Part shown: one piece after another, positions 1 through 9,028 of the stretch
Layout of the letters: each line of letters starts with the position of its first letter
How positions within the stretch are numbered: the stretch's first letter is position 1
Source of the DNA: Gemmatimonadaceae bacterium
Lineage (GTDB): Bacteria > Gemmatimonadota > Gemmatimonadetes > Gemmatimonadales > Gemmatimonadaceae
Direction: 5' to 3'
DNA length: 64,000 nucleotides
NCBI GenBank assembly: GCA_035633115.1
Contig: DASQFN010000047.1
Location: forward strand, 62,001 to 126,000
Translations under genes and position numbers: made by a program
The notes under the pieces: model-generated
Database searches by the model: none
What the model saw: only the letters and a program-made list of their open reading frames with translations
What the model was told of the DNA's origin: nothing

Positions 1-2420
1 AGCAGTGGATCGTCAAAGCCCCCAGAGCGGTTTTCGTGGCGGATACCAGTCGCGGCCGGCAGACGGCGTTTTACGTCCGAAACGGTACGATCACGAGCTG
101 CGACGATTCGCTGCCCGATTATCATTTCAAGTCGAAGCAGATCAAGATGATCTCCCGAAGCTTGATGGTCGCGCGTCCGGCTGTGCTTTACATCGGCGAT
201 GTCCCCGTGATGTGGCTGCCCTTCATCTTCCAGGACATTCGCTCGGGACGCCGCAGCGGAATTCTCACGCCGCGCTTCGGGGTCAGCGAGATCTTCCGCA
301 ACAGCCCGACGTACCGGCGGCACCTCGAGAACCTCGGCTACTATTTCGCGTTCAGCGATTACTCGGATGCTCAGGTATCGCTCGACTGGAGAAGCGGCTC
401 GAACTCGTCGCCGGGTGACCCCGGGTGGGTTCGCGTCAATGGCGAATGGCGCTACCGCTGGCTCAACCGCTTTCTCACCGGCAGGTTCGCGGTGTCGAAG
501 CTGGCGCAGCGAGATGGCTCCGGAAACACGCAGTACTCATGGGGGCACCAGCAGGATTTTTCGCAGACGACCCATCTGACGATGGATCTGAACTACGCAA
601 CCAATACCGTAATTCAGAGGCAGACGACGTTCGATCCGCGTCAGGTTCTGGCTACTATTCAGAGTCGAGTGAACTACCAGCAGCAATTCGGGCCAGCGTC
701 GTTCTCGATTGGAGGAGACCGCAGGCAGTATCCGGGCCGCGACGAAGTCACTCAGAATTTTCCGAACTTCAGCATATCAACGCCGACCATCGGAGTTACC
801 CGCTGGCTTGAATGGACACCGTCGCTCAACGTCTCGAATCAACAGCAGTTCAAGGTTCCTCAGATCGGTGAATTCGGATTCCGCTTTTCCGAGCGCAACG
901 GCGTCCGCGACAGCGCCCAGCTGGAAACCGACGCCCGCGTCACGAACATGTCGATCGAATCGCCGATCAAAATCTTCGGCTTCACGCTGACGAATTCGTT
1001 CCGCATCGCCGACCAGGAGAACAACGCTCCGGTTCGCATTCCGATCATCGATCAGGACGACCCGACCATCAAGGTCGATCGCGTTTTCGCGCGAACGTTC
1101 AGCACCGAGATCGACTGGAACTCTTCGTTTGGCCTTCCGACGCTGTTCAGGAACTCCTTCAAGATCTCGCCGAGTATCGGCATCTCGAACGTGGATCCGC
1201 ACGGGTTCTGGGTGCGCACCGAGCAGACGGGCGGGAGATACGTCCATCAGTCGAAGCGCGTCAGCTATTCACTGACGTCAGCGCCCACCATTTTCGGTCT
1301 CTTTCCCGGTATTGGCGGGATCTCACGGTTCCGCCACTCCGTTACTCCGGGCTTGACGTTTCAATACTCTCCGGCGGCGACAGTCAGCCGCGAGTATCTC
1401 GCGGCGCTCAACATGTCGCCTCGCGACTACGTGGGCAGCCTCGCGCAGCAGCAGGTCACACTCTCGCTCTCGCAGGATCTCGAAGCGAAGATGAAGTCCA
1501 GCGACACGAGCTCAACGGCCGATGCGCGCAAGGTCAAGCTCATGTCGCTCCGGTTCAGTCCTCTCACCTACGATTTCGAGCGCAAGCGAAAGACGGGAAG
1601 GTCAGGGTTCGCTAACGATTACTTCAACTACGACGTAACCTCGGACCTGTTGCCTGGATTCCGGCTCGGCGTGGACTACTCGCTCTTCCAGGGTAGCGTG
1701 CTCAGCGATACTGCCCTCTTCAAACCATTCCGGACAGGGATGAATTTCTCTTTCTCGGTCAACAACCAGTCGGGAATCTTTGCGGCGCTCACCCGCATTT
1801 TCGGGAAGGCAGTACCGCAGGGCGCTCCGCAGGTGGAGCGACTCGAGCCCAGTCAGGACGATGCGATGACGCAGCGTCTCGCTTCGACACCGATGGCCGG
1901 ATCCGCCGTCCGCAACCAGCAGTACGCTCTGCCGCAGACGAAAGGCTGGCAGGCTTCATTTACGTTTTCGCAGGTGAGGCAGCGCCCGCCCGTTGGCGGA
2001 CAGGTTGTAGATGAGGACCCTGGCAGGCTTTGCGCGATCTACGCAGGCAGCCCGCTGCAATACGAGACGTGCGTGCTCCAGCAGCAGACCAATCCCGTAG
2101 GCGCGGTTCCAATCGGGCGAATCACGGCGGGTGCACCATTCATCAGACAACCGGCACGTGAATATCTGACTTCGCAGATGAGCTTCAACATCACGCCGAA
2201 GTGGTCAGCGCAATGGGGCACGACATACGACTTCAACGCGCGGCAGTTCGCCAGTCAGTCGGTGACACTGCAGCGTCAGCTGCATGACTGGCGATCGATC
2301 TTCGCGTTCACGCGGGGACCCAACGGAAACTTCGCATTCAATTTCTTCATTGCGTTGAACGCCCAGCCGGACATCAAGTTCAACTACGACAAGGCGACAT
2401 ACCGGCAGCCGGGACAATAG
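1..2420 (+). CDS. lptD: LptD-like outer-membrane LPS assembly protein, 5' truncated
   Basis: The reading frame is open to the first base of the window, so the N-terminus (signal peptide and most of the periplasmic OstA domain) lies upstream. What remains is about 805 residues. Early residues carry the LptD-like pattern TSCDDS, then KSKQIKMI, LYIGDVPVMWLPF and GILTPRFG, the usual transition from the OstA domain into the barrel. The rest alternates polar and aromatic residues like a large beta-barrel, rich in Tyr, Phe, Asn and Gln. The family inserts lipopolysaccharide into the outer leaflet of the outer membrane together with LptE. The stop lies 4 bases before the DUF1835 gene. I am fairly sure of the family; whether this phylum makes classical LPS is not shown here. 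Confidence 0.82.
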   Translation, partial: QWIVKAPRAVFVADTSRGRQTAFYVRNGTITSCDDSLPDYHFKSKQIKMISRSLMVARPAVLYIGDVPVMWLPFIFQDIRSGRRSGILTPRFGVSEIFRNSPTYRRHLENLGYYFAFSDYSDAQVSLDWRSGSNSSPGDPGWVRVNGEWRYRWLNRFLTGRFAVSKLAQRDGSGNTQYSWGHQQDFSQTTHLTMDLNYATNTVIQRQTTFDPRQVLATIQSRVNYQQQFGPASFSIGGDRRQYPGRDEVTQNFPNFSISTPTIGVTRWLEWTPSLNVSNQQQFKVPQIGEFGFRFSERNGVRDSAQLETDARVTNMSIESPIKIFGFTLTNSFRIADQENNAPVRIPIIDQDDPTIKVDRVFARTFSTEIDWNSSFGLPTLFRNSFKISPSIGISNVDPHGFWVRTEQTGGRYVHQSKRVSYSLTSAPTIFGLFPGIGGISRFRHSVTPGLTFQYSPAATVSREYLAALNMSPRDYVGSLAQQQVTLSLSQDLEAKMKSSDTSSTADARKVKLMSLRFSPLTYDFERKRKTGRSGFANDYFNYDVTSDLLPGFRLGVDYSLFQGSVLSDTALFKPFRTGMNFSFSVNNQSGIFAALTRIFGKAVPQGAPQVERLEPSQDDAMTQRLASTPMAGSAVRNQQYALPQTKGWQASFTFSQVRQRPPVGGQVVDEDPGRLCAIYAGSPLQYETCVLQQQTNPVGAVPIGRITAGAPFIRQPAREYLTSQMSFNITPKWSAQWGTTYDFNARQFASQSVTLQRQLHDWRSIFAFTRGPNGNFAFNFFIALNAQPDIKFNYDKATYRQPGQ

Positions 2421-2424
2421 CAGT

Positions 2425-3435
2425 TTGAGCGGCGCGCTCCATGTCACCAACGGCGATTGCGCCGCTGAGCTGATGCGGGAAGCGGGTATCGACGGCGAGA
2501 TACTGTCGTGGCGTGACGTTCTTCACGACGGCCCGGTCCCCCGGGATCTCTCGCTTGCCGAGCTGAGCCACGTCCGTGCGGCCTACCTCGCATCAGCCGG
2601 CGCGGAAGAGTTCAGCGACCTTGCGCAGTCATTCGTTGACCGCGACACGCTGTTCGAGCGATTCGCCGAATTCGAGCGGGTTGTTCTCTGGTTCGAGTGG
2701 GATCTCTACGACCAGCTTCAGCTGATTCAGGTACTGCACACCATCGGTCACCGCGCGGCGAGTCTCGGAACAGCGAAGCTGCCGCCGATCGAGCACGTAT
2801 CGTTCGCCGGATATCTGGGGAATCTTCTGGTCGAGCGTTTTCCCGTGCTCCTCGAAGAGCGAAAACCCGTTATGCCGGAAATGCTCAGCCTCGGACAGGC
2901 TGCGTGGCGCGCATTCACTTCGCCTGATCCAACCGACATTGTCGCACTCCTCGAAGTGGGAACGGCTGATCTTCAGTTCCTCGAAGGTGCCATGTGGCGT
3001 TTGCTCGAAGAGCTTCCGTCGACCCGCAACGGTCTCTCGCGGTCGGAACAACAGCTGCTCGAGGGGCTCTCTGAAGGCAATTCCCGATTCGAGGAAACAT
3101 TCCGCTACGCCGGGGAGCGCGAGGAGCGGATATACTGCGGGGACTCGAGCGCAGCGTCGTACATCGAGCGGCTGAGTCGCGGCGCCACTCCGCTGGTGGT
3201 ATATCCCTCGGGGGAACGCGTAACCGCACCCCAAACCGAGGCTCAGGCGCGTCAGTTTCGCGATGCGGAGCTGGTTCTAACCGACGCAGCGAGAGGAGTG
3301 TTGGCGGGCAAGCAGGACTGGATCGAACTGGGTGGGACAGACCGCTGGCTCGGAGGAGTTCACCTGGATGGCAGCAACGCACGCTGGCGGTGGGACGGCG
3401 ACTCGCGTCGAGTGATCGAGTCAGCCGGCGCGTGA
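2425..3435 (+). CDS. DUF1835 domain-containing protein
   Basis: A 336-residue soluble protein. The N-terminus LHVTNGDCAAELM followed by SWRDVLHDGPVP is the hallmark of the DUF1835 family, whose function is unknown. No transmembrane segment or signal peptide is visible. It begins with TTG four bases after the lptD-like stop, so it is probably co-transcribed, although the two jobs look unrelated. The C-terminal third contains an acidic, Glu/Arg-rich stretch and ends in a Trp-rich tail. No catalytic motif is recognised. Family call is firm; function is open. Confidence 0.75.
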   Translation: MSGALHVTNGDCAAELMREAGIDGEILSWRDVLHDGPVPRDLSLAELSHVRAAYLASAGAEEFSDLAQSFVDRDTLFERFAEFERVVLWFEWDLYDQLQLIQVLHTIGHRAASLGTAKLPPIEHVSFAGYLGNLLVERFPVLLEERKPVMPEMLSLGQAAWRAFTSPDPTDIVALLEVGTADLQFLEGAMWRLLEELPSTRNGLSRSEQQLLEGLSEGNSRFEETFRYAGEREERIYCGDSSAASYIERLSRGATPLVVYPSGERVTAPQTEAQARQFRDAELVLTDAARGVLAGKQDWIELGGTDRWLGGVHLDGSNARWRWDGDSRRVIESAGA

Positions 3436-3484
3436 CCCGCTTCAGCGTGATCGTCAACGCGGCCGTGACCGATACTGGAGCTGC

Positions 3485-5050
3485 ATGAACCACGCGACGA
3501 AAATGGTCACGCTTGATGGTGGGAGTCTGACGCTGGACGACGTTCGCGCCGTGGCGGTGGATTCCGCGAAAGTCAGTCTGGCGAACAGTGCTCGCGCGCG
3601 CATGCTCCGCACTCGCGATGTCGTTGCCGGGATCGTCGAGCGCGGTGACGTGGTGTACGGCGTGACCACCGGATTCGGCAAGCTGTCGGAGGTCGCGATT
3701 CCCCGCGATCGCCTGTCCGAGCTCCAGGTGAATCTCGTGCGGAGCCACTCGGCCGGCGTCGGACCGCTGCTTCCCGAGCGCGAAGTAAGGGCGATGATGC
3801 TCCTTCGCTCGAACGTTCTCGCAAAAGGGTATTCCGGCGCGAGACCGGACCTCGTCGATCTGCTGCTCGGAATGCTCAACGCCGGACTCTATCCTCCGGT
3901 ACCGGAGCAGGGCAGCGTCGGAGCGAGCGGCGATCTTGCCCCGCTTGCGGCACTCGGTGTCGCAATGATCGGTGAAGGAACGCTGTACCATCGCAGCTGG
4001 CACTCGCTCGGCACGTCAGAGGCGCCGCGCTCGAGTGGCAACGCAGCGGAGACTCTCAGGCGGTTCGGACTCGCGCCTGTCGTGCTTGGACCAAAAGAAG
4101 GGATAACGCTGATCAATGGAACCCAGGCGCACACCGGCATTGCAGCGCTCGCGGTTACTGATGCTCGCGTCATCTGGCAGACCGCGCACGTCGCCGGCGC
4201 AATGTCGCTCGAGGCCCTGCTCGGCACGCCAGTACCGTTCGACCCGCGGATTCAGGAGGCGCGCGGCCAGACCGGGCAGGCGCGGTCTGCGGAGCTTCTC
4301 CTCAGTCTGCTGGAGGACAGCGAGCTCAGGGAATCCCATCGCCTGGGGGATCCACGCGTTCAGGACGCGTACGCTCTGCGCTGCATGCCGCAGGTTCACG
4401 GGCCGGTTCTGGACGCTCTCGAGTGGATACAGGGAATCGTGAGCCGCGAGCTGAACGCAGCGACCGACAATCCGCTCGTCTTCGAGAACGGGGACGTATT
4501 GAGCGGGGGAAACTTCCACGGGCTTGCTGTTGCAAGCGCGCTCGATTTTCTCGCGATCGTCATGACCAACGTCGCGACCATGTCGGAGCGACGAATCGAC
4601 AGGCTCGTGCATCCTGATTTCAATCAGGGCCTGCCTGCGTTTCTCAGCAAAGAGCCCGGAGTCCATTCCGGTTTCATGATGGCACAGGTGACAGCGGCCG
4701 CGCTCGCGAGTGAGTGCAAGGTGCTTTCGCATCCCGCGAGCGTGGATACGATTCCAACGGATGGCAATCGGGAGGATGTCGTCCCAATGGCGATGGGCGC
4801 GGCGTGGAAGGCGCGCCGCGTCGTGGCCAATGTGCAGCGGATTCTTGCCATCGAGCTCATGTGCGCGGCACAGGCTATCGATTTTCGCGCTCCTCTCAAG
4901 CCCGGCCGCGGTGTAATCCGGGCGCATGAGACAGTGAGGTCTCGCGTCGCGCCGCTGGGTATCGACCGTGTCCTCACGCCCGACATCGAGGCGCTCGCCG
5001 TTGCAGTCGCCTCTGGCTGGTTCGCGGGGAGAGCGCCGGCTCATGACTGA
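3485..5050 (+). CDS. hutH: Histidine ammonia-lyase
   Basis: A 521-residue enzyme that deaminates L-histidine to trans-urocanate, the first step of histidine degradation in the cytoplasm. The Ala147-Ser148-Gly149 triad in [13 protein letters not shown] forms the autocatalytic MIO prosthetic group. The N-terminal [10 protein letters not shown] motif (about residues 58-67) and the later NPLVF and GNFHG motifs are also present, and the length matches the family. It is first in a hutH-hutU-radical SAM-hutI run, and its end overlaps the hutU start by 8 bases. A plain ATG start is preceded by a 49-base gap from the DUF1835 gene, so a promoter may sit there, but I see no convincing boxes. Confidence 0.96.
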   Translation: MNHATKMVTLDGGSLTLDDVRAVAVDSAKVSLANSARARMLRTRDVVAGIVERGDVVYGVTTGFGKLSEVAIPRDRLSELQVNLVRSHSAGVGPLLPEREVRAMMLLRSNVLAKGYSGARPDLVDLLLGMLNAGLYPPVPEQGSVGASGDLAPLAALGVAMIGEGTLYHRSWHSLGTSEAPRSSGNAAETLRRFGLAPVVLGPKEGITLINGTQAHTGIAALAVTDARVIWQTAHVAGAMSLEALLGTPVPFDPRIQEARGQTGQARSAELLLSLLEDSELRESHRLGDPRVQDAYALRCMPQVHGPVLDALEWIQGIVSRELNAATDNPLVFENGDVLSGGNFHGLAVASALDFLAIVMTNVATMSERRIDRLVHPDFNQGLPAFLSKEPGVHSGFMMAQVTAAALASECKVLSHPASVDTIPTDGNREDVVPMAMGAAWKARRVVANVQRILAIELMCAAQAIDFRAPLKPGRGVIRAHETVRSRVAPLGIDRVLTPDIEALAVAVASGWFAGRAPAHD

Positions 5051-6749
5051 TGTGATGGCGAGTGATGCAGGCAGCGCGGTGAATTCCGGAGCAGGAACGA
5101 AGCGAGCGACGGTCCGGGCCCCCCGCGGGAGCGCGATCTCCTGCAAGGGATGGCAGCAGGAAGCCGCGCTGCGGATGCTGATGAACAACCTCGACCCCGA
5201 CGTAGCCGAGCGGCCGCAGGATCTCGTTGTCTACGGCGGCACGGGCAAGGCCGCCCGCAACTGGGAGTCTTTCGACTCCATAGTCCACGAGCTGCGGCAG
5301 CTTGCCGACGACGAGACGCTGATCGTTCAGAGCGGCAAGCCGGTTGGAGTGTTTCGCACTCATAGAAGCGCGCCGAGGGTACTGATTGCGAACAGCAATC
5401 TCGTCGGGCGCTGGGCGACGTGGGACTACTTCCGCGAGCTCGAAAGAAAAGGGCTCATCATGTACGGCCAGATGACGGCCGGATCCTGGATCTACATCGG
5501 ATCGCAGGGAATCGTGCAGGGCACCTACGAGACTCTTGGCTCAGTTGCGCGGAAGCATTTCGGCGGATCACTGGCGGGCCGATTCGTGCTGACCGCCGGC
5601 CTCGGTGGAATGGGCGGAGCGCAGCCACTCGCGGCGACGATGAGCGGGGCGGTGATGCTCGCGATCGAGGTTGATGAGTCGAGGATCGAGAAGCGTCTCG
5701 CTACCGGCTACCTCGACCGGAAGAGCTCGAGCCTGGACGAGGCGCTCGGCTGGGTCGAAACCGCGCGAAAAAGTGCCGCGCCTCTTTCAATCGGTCTGGT
5801 AGGAAACGCGGCTGACGTCCTTCCCCAGCTCGCTAGCCGCGGCATCGTCCCTGACGTGCTCACCGACCAGACGAGCGCGCACGATATGCTGAACGGATAC
5901 GTGCCGGCCGGAATGCCGCACAACGAGGCGCTGGCGCTTCGCGCTGCGGACCCCGCGAGGTACGTGCAGCTCTCGACGGCCTCGGCGGTTGTTCACGTCG
6001 AAGCGATGCTCGAGCTGCAAGGCATGGGTGCGATCGCTTTTGATTACGGGAACAATATCCGAACCGTTGCGTTCGATGCCGGTGTCGCCAGGGCGTTCGA
6101 GATCCCGGGCTTCGTGCCGGAGTACATCAGGCCGCTCTTCTGCGAGGGGAAGGGTCCGTTCCGCTGGGTTGCACTGTCGGGAGACCCGCGTGACATCGCG
6201 AGAACTGACGAGCTCGTGCTGGAGCTCTTTCCCGGGGATGAGCACCTTCGCCGCTGGATCACGCTCGCCCGTGACAAGATCGCGTTCCAGGGCCTGCCGG
6301 CGAGAATCTGCTGGCTGGGGCAGGGCGAGCGCGCGCGGTTCGGTGTTGCGCTGAATGATCTCGTCGCTTCGGGCGAGGTCTCCGCGCCCATTGTCATCGG
6401 ACGCGATCATCTCGATACGGGGAGCGTGGCGTCGCCGTTCCGCGAGACCGAGGGGATGCGCGATGGAAGCGATGCAATTGCCGACTGGGCAATTCTCAAC
6501 GCGATGCTCAACGTCGCGAGTGGTGCCTCTTGGGTGTCGTTCCATCACGGCGGAGGGGTTGGGATCGGCAACTCGCTTCATGCGGGTCAGGTGATCGTCG
6601 CGGATGGCTCACCAGAGATGCGCGAGCGACTCGAGCGCGTGCTCACGAACGATCCCGGCCTCGGTGTAGCGAGGCATGCCGACGCGGGATACGAGGAAGC
6701 AATCAAAACCGCGGAGCAGCACAGCATTCGCATACCGCTCGGGCGGTAG
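5043..6749 (+). CDS. hutU: Urocanate hydratase (urocanase)
   Basis: Converts urocanate to 4-imidazolone-5-propionate with tightly bound NAD+. Signature segments are [11 protein letters not shown] near residue 64, [22 protein letters not shown], and [16 protein letters not shown], which holds the active-site cysteine. The frame is open further upstream inside hutH, but the ATG at 5043 gives 568 residues, close to the roughly 557 of known urocanases, and an 8-base overlap with hutH, so I chose it. The stop is followed without a gap by the ATG of the radical SAM gene, indicating translational coupling. Confidence 0.95.
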   Translation: MTDVMASDAGSAVNSGAGTKRATVRAPRGSAISCKGWQQEAALRMLMNNLDPDVAERPQDLVVYGGTGKAARNWESFDSIVHELRQLADDETLIVQSGKPVGVFRTHRSAPRVLIANSNLVGRWATWDYFRELERKGLIMYGQMTAGSWIYIGSQGIVQGTYETLGSVARKHFGGSLAGRFVLTAGLGGMGGAQPLAATMSGAVMLAIEVDESRIEKRLATGYLDRKSSSLDEALGWVETARKSAAPLSIGLVGNAADVLPQLASRGIVPDVLTDQTSAHDMLNGYVPAGMPHNEALALRAADPARYVQLSTASAVVHVEAMLELQGMGAIAFDYGNNIRTVAFDAGVARAFEIPGFVPEYIRPLFCEGKGPFRWVALSGDPRDIARTDELVLELFPGDEHLRRWITLARDKIAFQGLPARICWLGQGERARFGVALNDLVASGEVSAPIVIGRDHLDTGSVASPFRETEGMRDGSDAIADWAILNAMLNVASGASWVSFHHGGGVGIGNSLHAGQVIVADGSPEMRERLERVLTNDPGLGVARHADAGYEEAIKTAEQHSIRIPLGR

Positions 6750-7721
6750 ATGCTCTCGAGCAAATTCCGCCCCTGGCACGTCCCGGTATTTCTCTGCAAG
6801 TACGCGTGGCTGACAGCGATCCGGAAGCCGGTGCTCGTGCACTTCGAGGTGACGCTCCGATGCAACGCGTGCTGCGGTTTCTGCGACTACTGGAAGACCA
6901 GCCCGTCGGCGCGCGCGGGCGAGGTGAAGAGCTTCACCGATGCAGCGCGATTCTTCAATCCGATGATGATCACGTATACGGGTGGCGAGCCGACATTGAG
7001 GCGGGACCTCGAGGACATTGTCGCGGGCGTCAACGCGGCGGTTTCAGTGCAGTACTCGACCCTGCTCACGCACGGTGGGATGCTGACCGCGGAGCGCGCG
7101 CGGTCGCTCTGGAATGCGGGCATTCATCAGTTCAACATCTCGCTCGACTATCTCGATGAGCGCCATGATCGCGCCCGTGGAATTCCCGGACTGAGCGCCA
7201 GAATATTCGACGTGATTCCACGGATGCGCGCGATGGGAATCGACAGCGTCAGATTCAACACCGTCATCAAGGAATCCAACCTGGACCAGATTCTTCCAAT
7301 CGCACATTTCGCGCGTGAGTTGGGGTGCGGAGTGAACTTCAGCTCGTACAGCGACTCGAAGAACGGCGATCGGTCCGGAATAATCGACGGCGATCGAATC
7401 GCCGACCTGGAAGCAGTGACAGCCGCCCTGCTCGAATTCAAGAAGCGGCACCGCGGCGTCATCAGCAATTCCGACTACTACCTGGAGAACATTCCGCGCT
7501 ACGTGCGGGGCGAGATGAACGAGCCGTGCCGCTCCGGAATGCGGACGATTCACGTGGATCCTACCGGTCACGTGAAGCGCTGTCCCGATTTTCCCAGTGA
7601 TTTTCACTGGACCGAATTCAGGAAGTATGAGCCGATCGCGTGCAACGCATGCTACTACGCGTGCCGCGGAGAAGCACAGGCGCCGCTGAGGCTGTCGCGC
7701 ATCCGCGACGTCCTCGCCTGA
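6750..7721 (+). CDS. Radical SAM protein inside the hut operon
   Basis: A 323-residue radical SAM enzyme of unknown substrate. Cys38, Cys42 and Cys45 form the CxxxCxxC [4Fe-4S] motif (RCNACCGFC), followed by YTGGEPTLR, the GGE motif that contacts S-adenosylmethionine. The C-terminal quarter has more cysteines (EPCRSGM, VKRCPDFP, ACNACYYACRGE), resembling a SPASM/Twitch-type auxiliary cluster region. Its ATG starts on the base after the hutU stop, and its TGA lies 5 bases before the likely hutI start, so it is built into the operon. It matches no standard hut enzyme (hutG, hutF). It may modify a peptide or small molecule, but nothing here tells which. Confidence 0.85.
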   Translation: MLSSKFRPWHVPVFLCKYAWLTAIRKPVLVHFEVTLRCNACCGFCDYWKTSPSARAGEVKSFTDAARFFNPMMITYTGGEPTLRRDLEDIVAGVNAAVSVQYSTLLTHGGMLTAERARSLWNAGIHQFNISLDYLDERHDRARGIPGLSARIFDVIPRMRAMGIDSVRFNTVIKESNLDQILPIAHFARELGCGVNFSSYSDSKNGDRSGIIDGDRIADLEAVTAALLEFKKRHRGVISNSDYYLENIPRYVRGEMNEPCRSGMRTIHVDPTGHVKRCPDFPSDFHWTEFRKYEPIACNACYYACRGEAQAPLRLSRIRDVLA

Positions 7722-7726
7722 CTGTC

Positions 7727-8986
7727 GTGAACGCGACGCTTTTTCTGAACGCGGCGCAGGTCGTGACCTGTGCCGGCCCGGCCCGCGCCCGCCGCGGCGG
7801 GGAGATGGCCGACGTTGCGGCAATCTCGGGTGGCGCCGTCGCAATCGAGGGAGATGTGATCACTGCAGTCGGGCCGCAGGAACAGCTCCTCGAGCAGTTT
7901 CCGGACGCGAAGCAGGTGGATTGCTCCCACACAGTGATAACGCCTGGTCTCGTGGATTCCCACACGCACGCCGTGTTCGGGCGCGCGCGGTATGAGGAGC
8001 ATGAGCTGCGAGCCGCGGGGAGCAGCTACATGGAGATCGCGCAGAAAGGCGGCGGGATCCATGCTTCGGTTGGCGACCTCCGGGCGAGGACGGAGGACGA
8101 GCTCTACCAATTGACCCTGGAGCGCGTCCGCCGGCTCGCCAGCTACGGGTCGACGACCATCGAGATCAAGTCGGGTTACGGGCTTTCGCTCGACGATGAG
8201 ATCAAGTCTCTTCGTGTCATTCGACGAGTGGCGGAATCGACCCCCATCCGGATAATCGCGACGCTTCTTGCTGCACACGAAATCCCGCTGGAGCACAGGC
8301 AGCGTCCGAACGGGCGTTCAGAGTACGTCGAGCTCATCGTCAAGACGATCATACCGGCGGTTGCCGAAGAAAAGCTTGCGTTGTTCTCTGACGTGTTCTG
8401 TGAGCCGGGCGTCTTCACCCTTCAGGAAACCAGAGCCATACTCGAGGCGTCCCGTACGGCGGGGCTCGGTATCAAGCTGCACGCCGATGAGCTCAAGCCT
8501 GCCGGCGGCGCCGAGCTTGCGGCCGATATCGGCGCCGTATCCGCGGACCATCTCGCCGCGATCTCGGCCTCGGGCATCAGGGCAATCGCCGCGAGCGATA
8601 CGGTCGCGACGCTTCTGCCGGGAACGATGCTCTTTCTTGGCCGCGCGAAGCAGGCGCCGGCCCGCGCACTCATAGAGGCTGGAGCAGCCGTGGCTCTCGC
8701 AACGGATTTCAATCCGGGCACATCGCCAACGGTGAACTTTCCGTTGATCCTGACGCTTGCGGTGAGCCTGCTGCGGATGAGCGCCAGCGAGGCGCTCGTA
8801 GCAGCTACTGTCAACGGAGCGGCGGCTCTCGGACTCGCGGAGAAGGTTGGTCAGCTTGCGCCCGGCTTCTCCGCGGACCTCACCATTTTCGATGTCGCCG
8901 ACTTTCGTGAGATACCGTATTGGTATGGTGATCGTCGTTGTAAGGCGACGTGGGCCCGGGGAAAACCTTGTCACGCTCGCGCGTAA
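7727..8986 (+). CDS. hutI: Imidazolonepropionase
   Basis: An amidohydrolase that opens 4-imidazolone-5-propionate to N-formimino-L-glutamate, the third step of histidine use. The metal-binding HxH is His79 and His81 in GLVDSHTHAVFG; HADELKP and ATDFNPGTSP match later family motifs. The frame extends upstream into the radical SAM gene, but the GTG at 7727, 5 bases after that gene's stop, gives 419 residues and the typical N-terminal beta-strand, so I prefer it. No hutG or hutF follows, so the formiminoglutamate step is encoded elsewhere. The operon appears to end here. Confidence 0.94.
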   Translation: MNATLFLNAAQVVTCAGPARARRGGEMADVAAISGGAVAIEGDVITAVGPQEQLLEQFPDAKQVDCSHTVITPGLVDSHTHAVFGRARYEEHELRAAGSSYMEIAQKGGGIHASVGDLRARTEDELYQLTLERVRRLASYGSTTIEIKSGYGLSLDDEIKSLRVIRRVAESTPIRIIATLLAAHEIPLEHRQRPNGRSEYVELIVKTIIPAVAEEKLALFSDVFCEPGVFTLQETRAILEASRTAGLGIKLHADELKPAGGAELAADIGAVSADHLAAISASGIRAIAASDTVATLLPGTMLFLGRAKQAPARALIEAGAAVALATDFNPGTSPTVNFPLILTLAVSLLRMSASEALVAATVNGAAALGLAEKVGQLAPGFSADLTIFDVADFREIPYWYGDRRCKATWARGKPCHARA

Positions 8987-9028
8987 GCCGGTAACTTCCG
9001 ACTAGGTTCACGTTTTTCACCGGATTAG

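Noticed and set aside
2915-4003. Long minus-strand open frame across the DUF1835/hutH junction
   Set aside because: It is a shadow of the two real genes, rich in Arg and Pro and without any recognisable motif. High GC makes such antisense frames common here.
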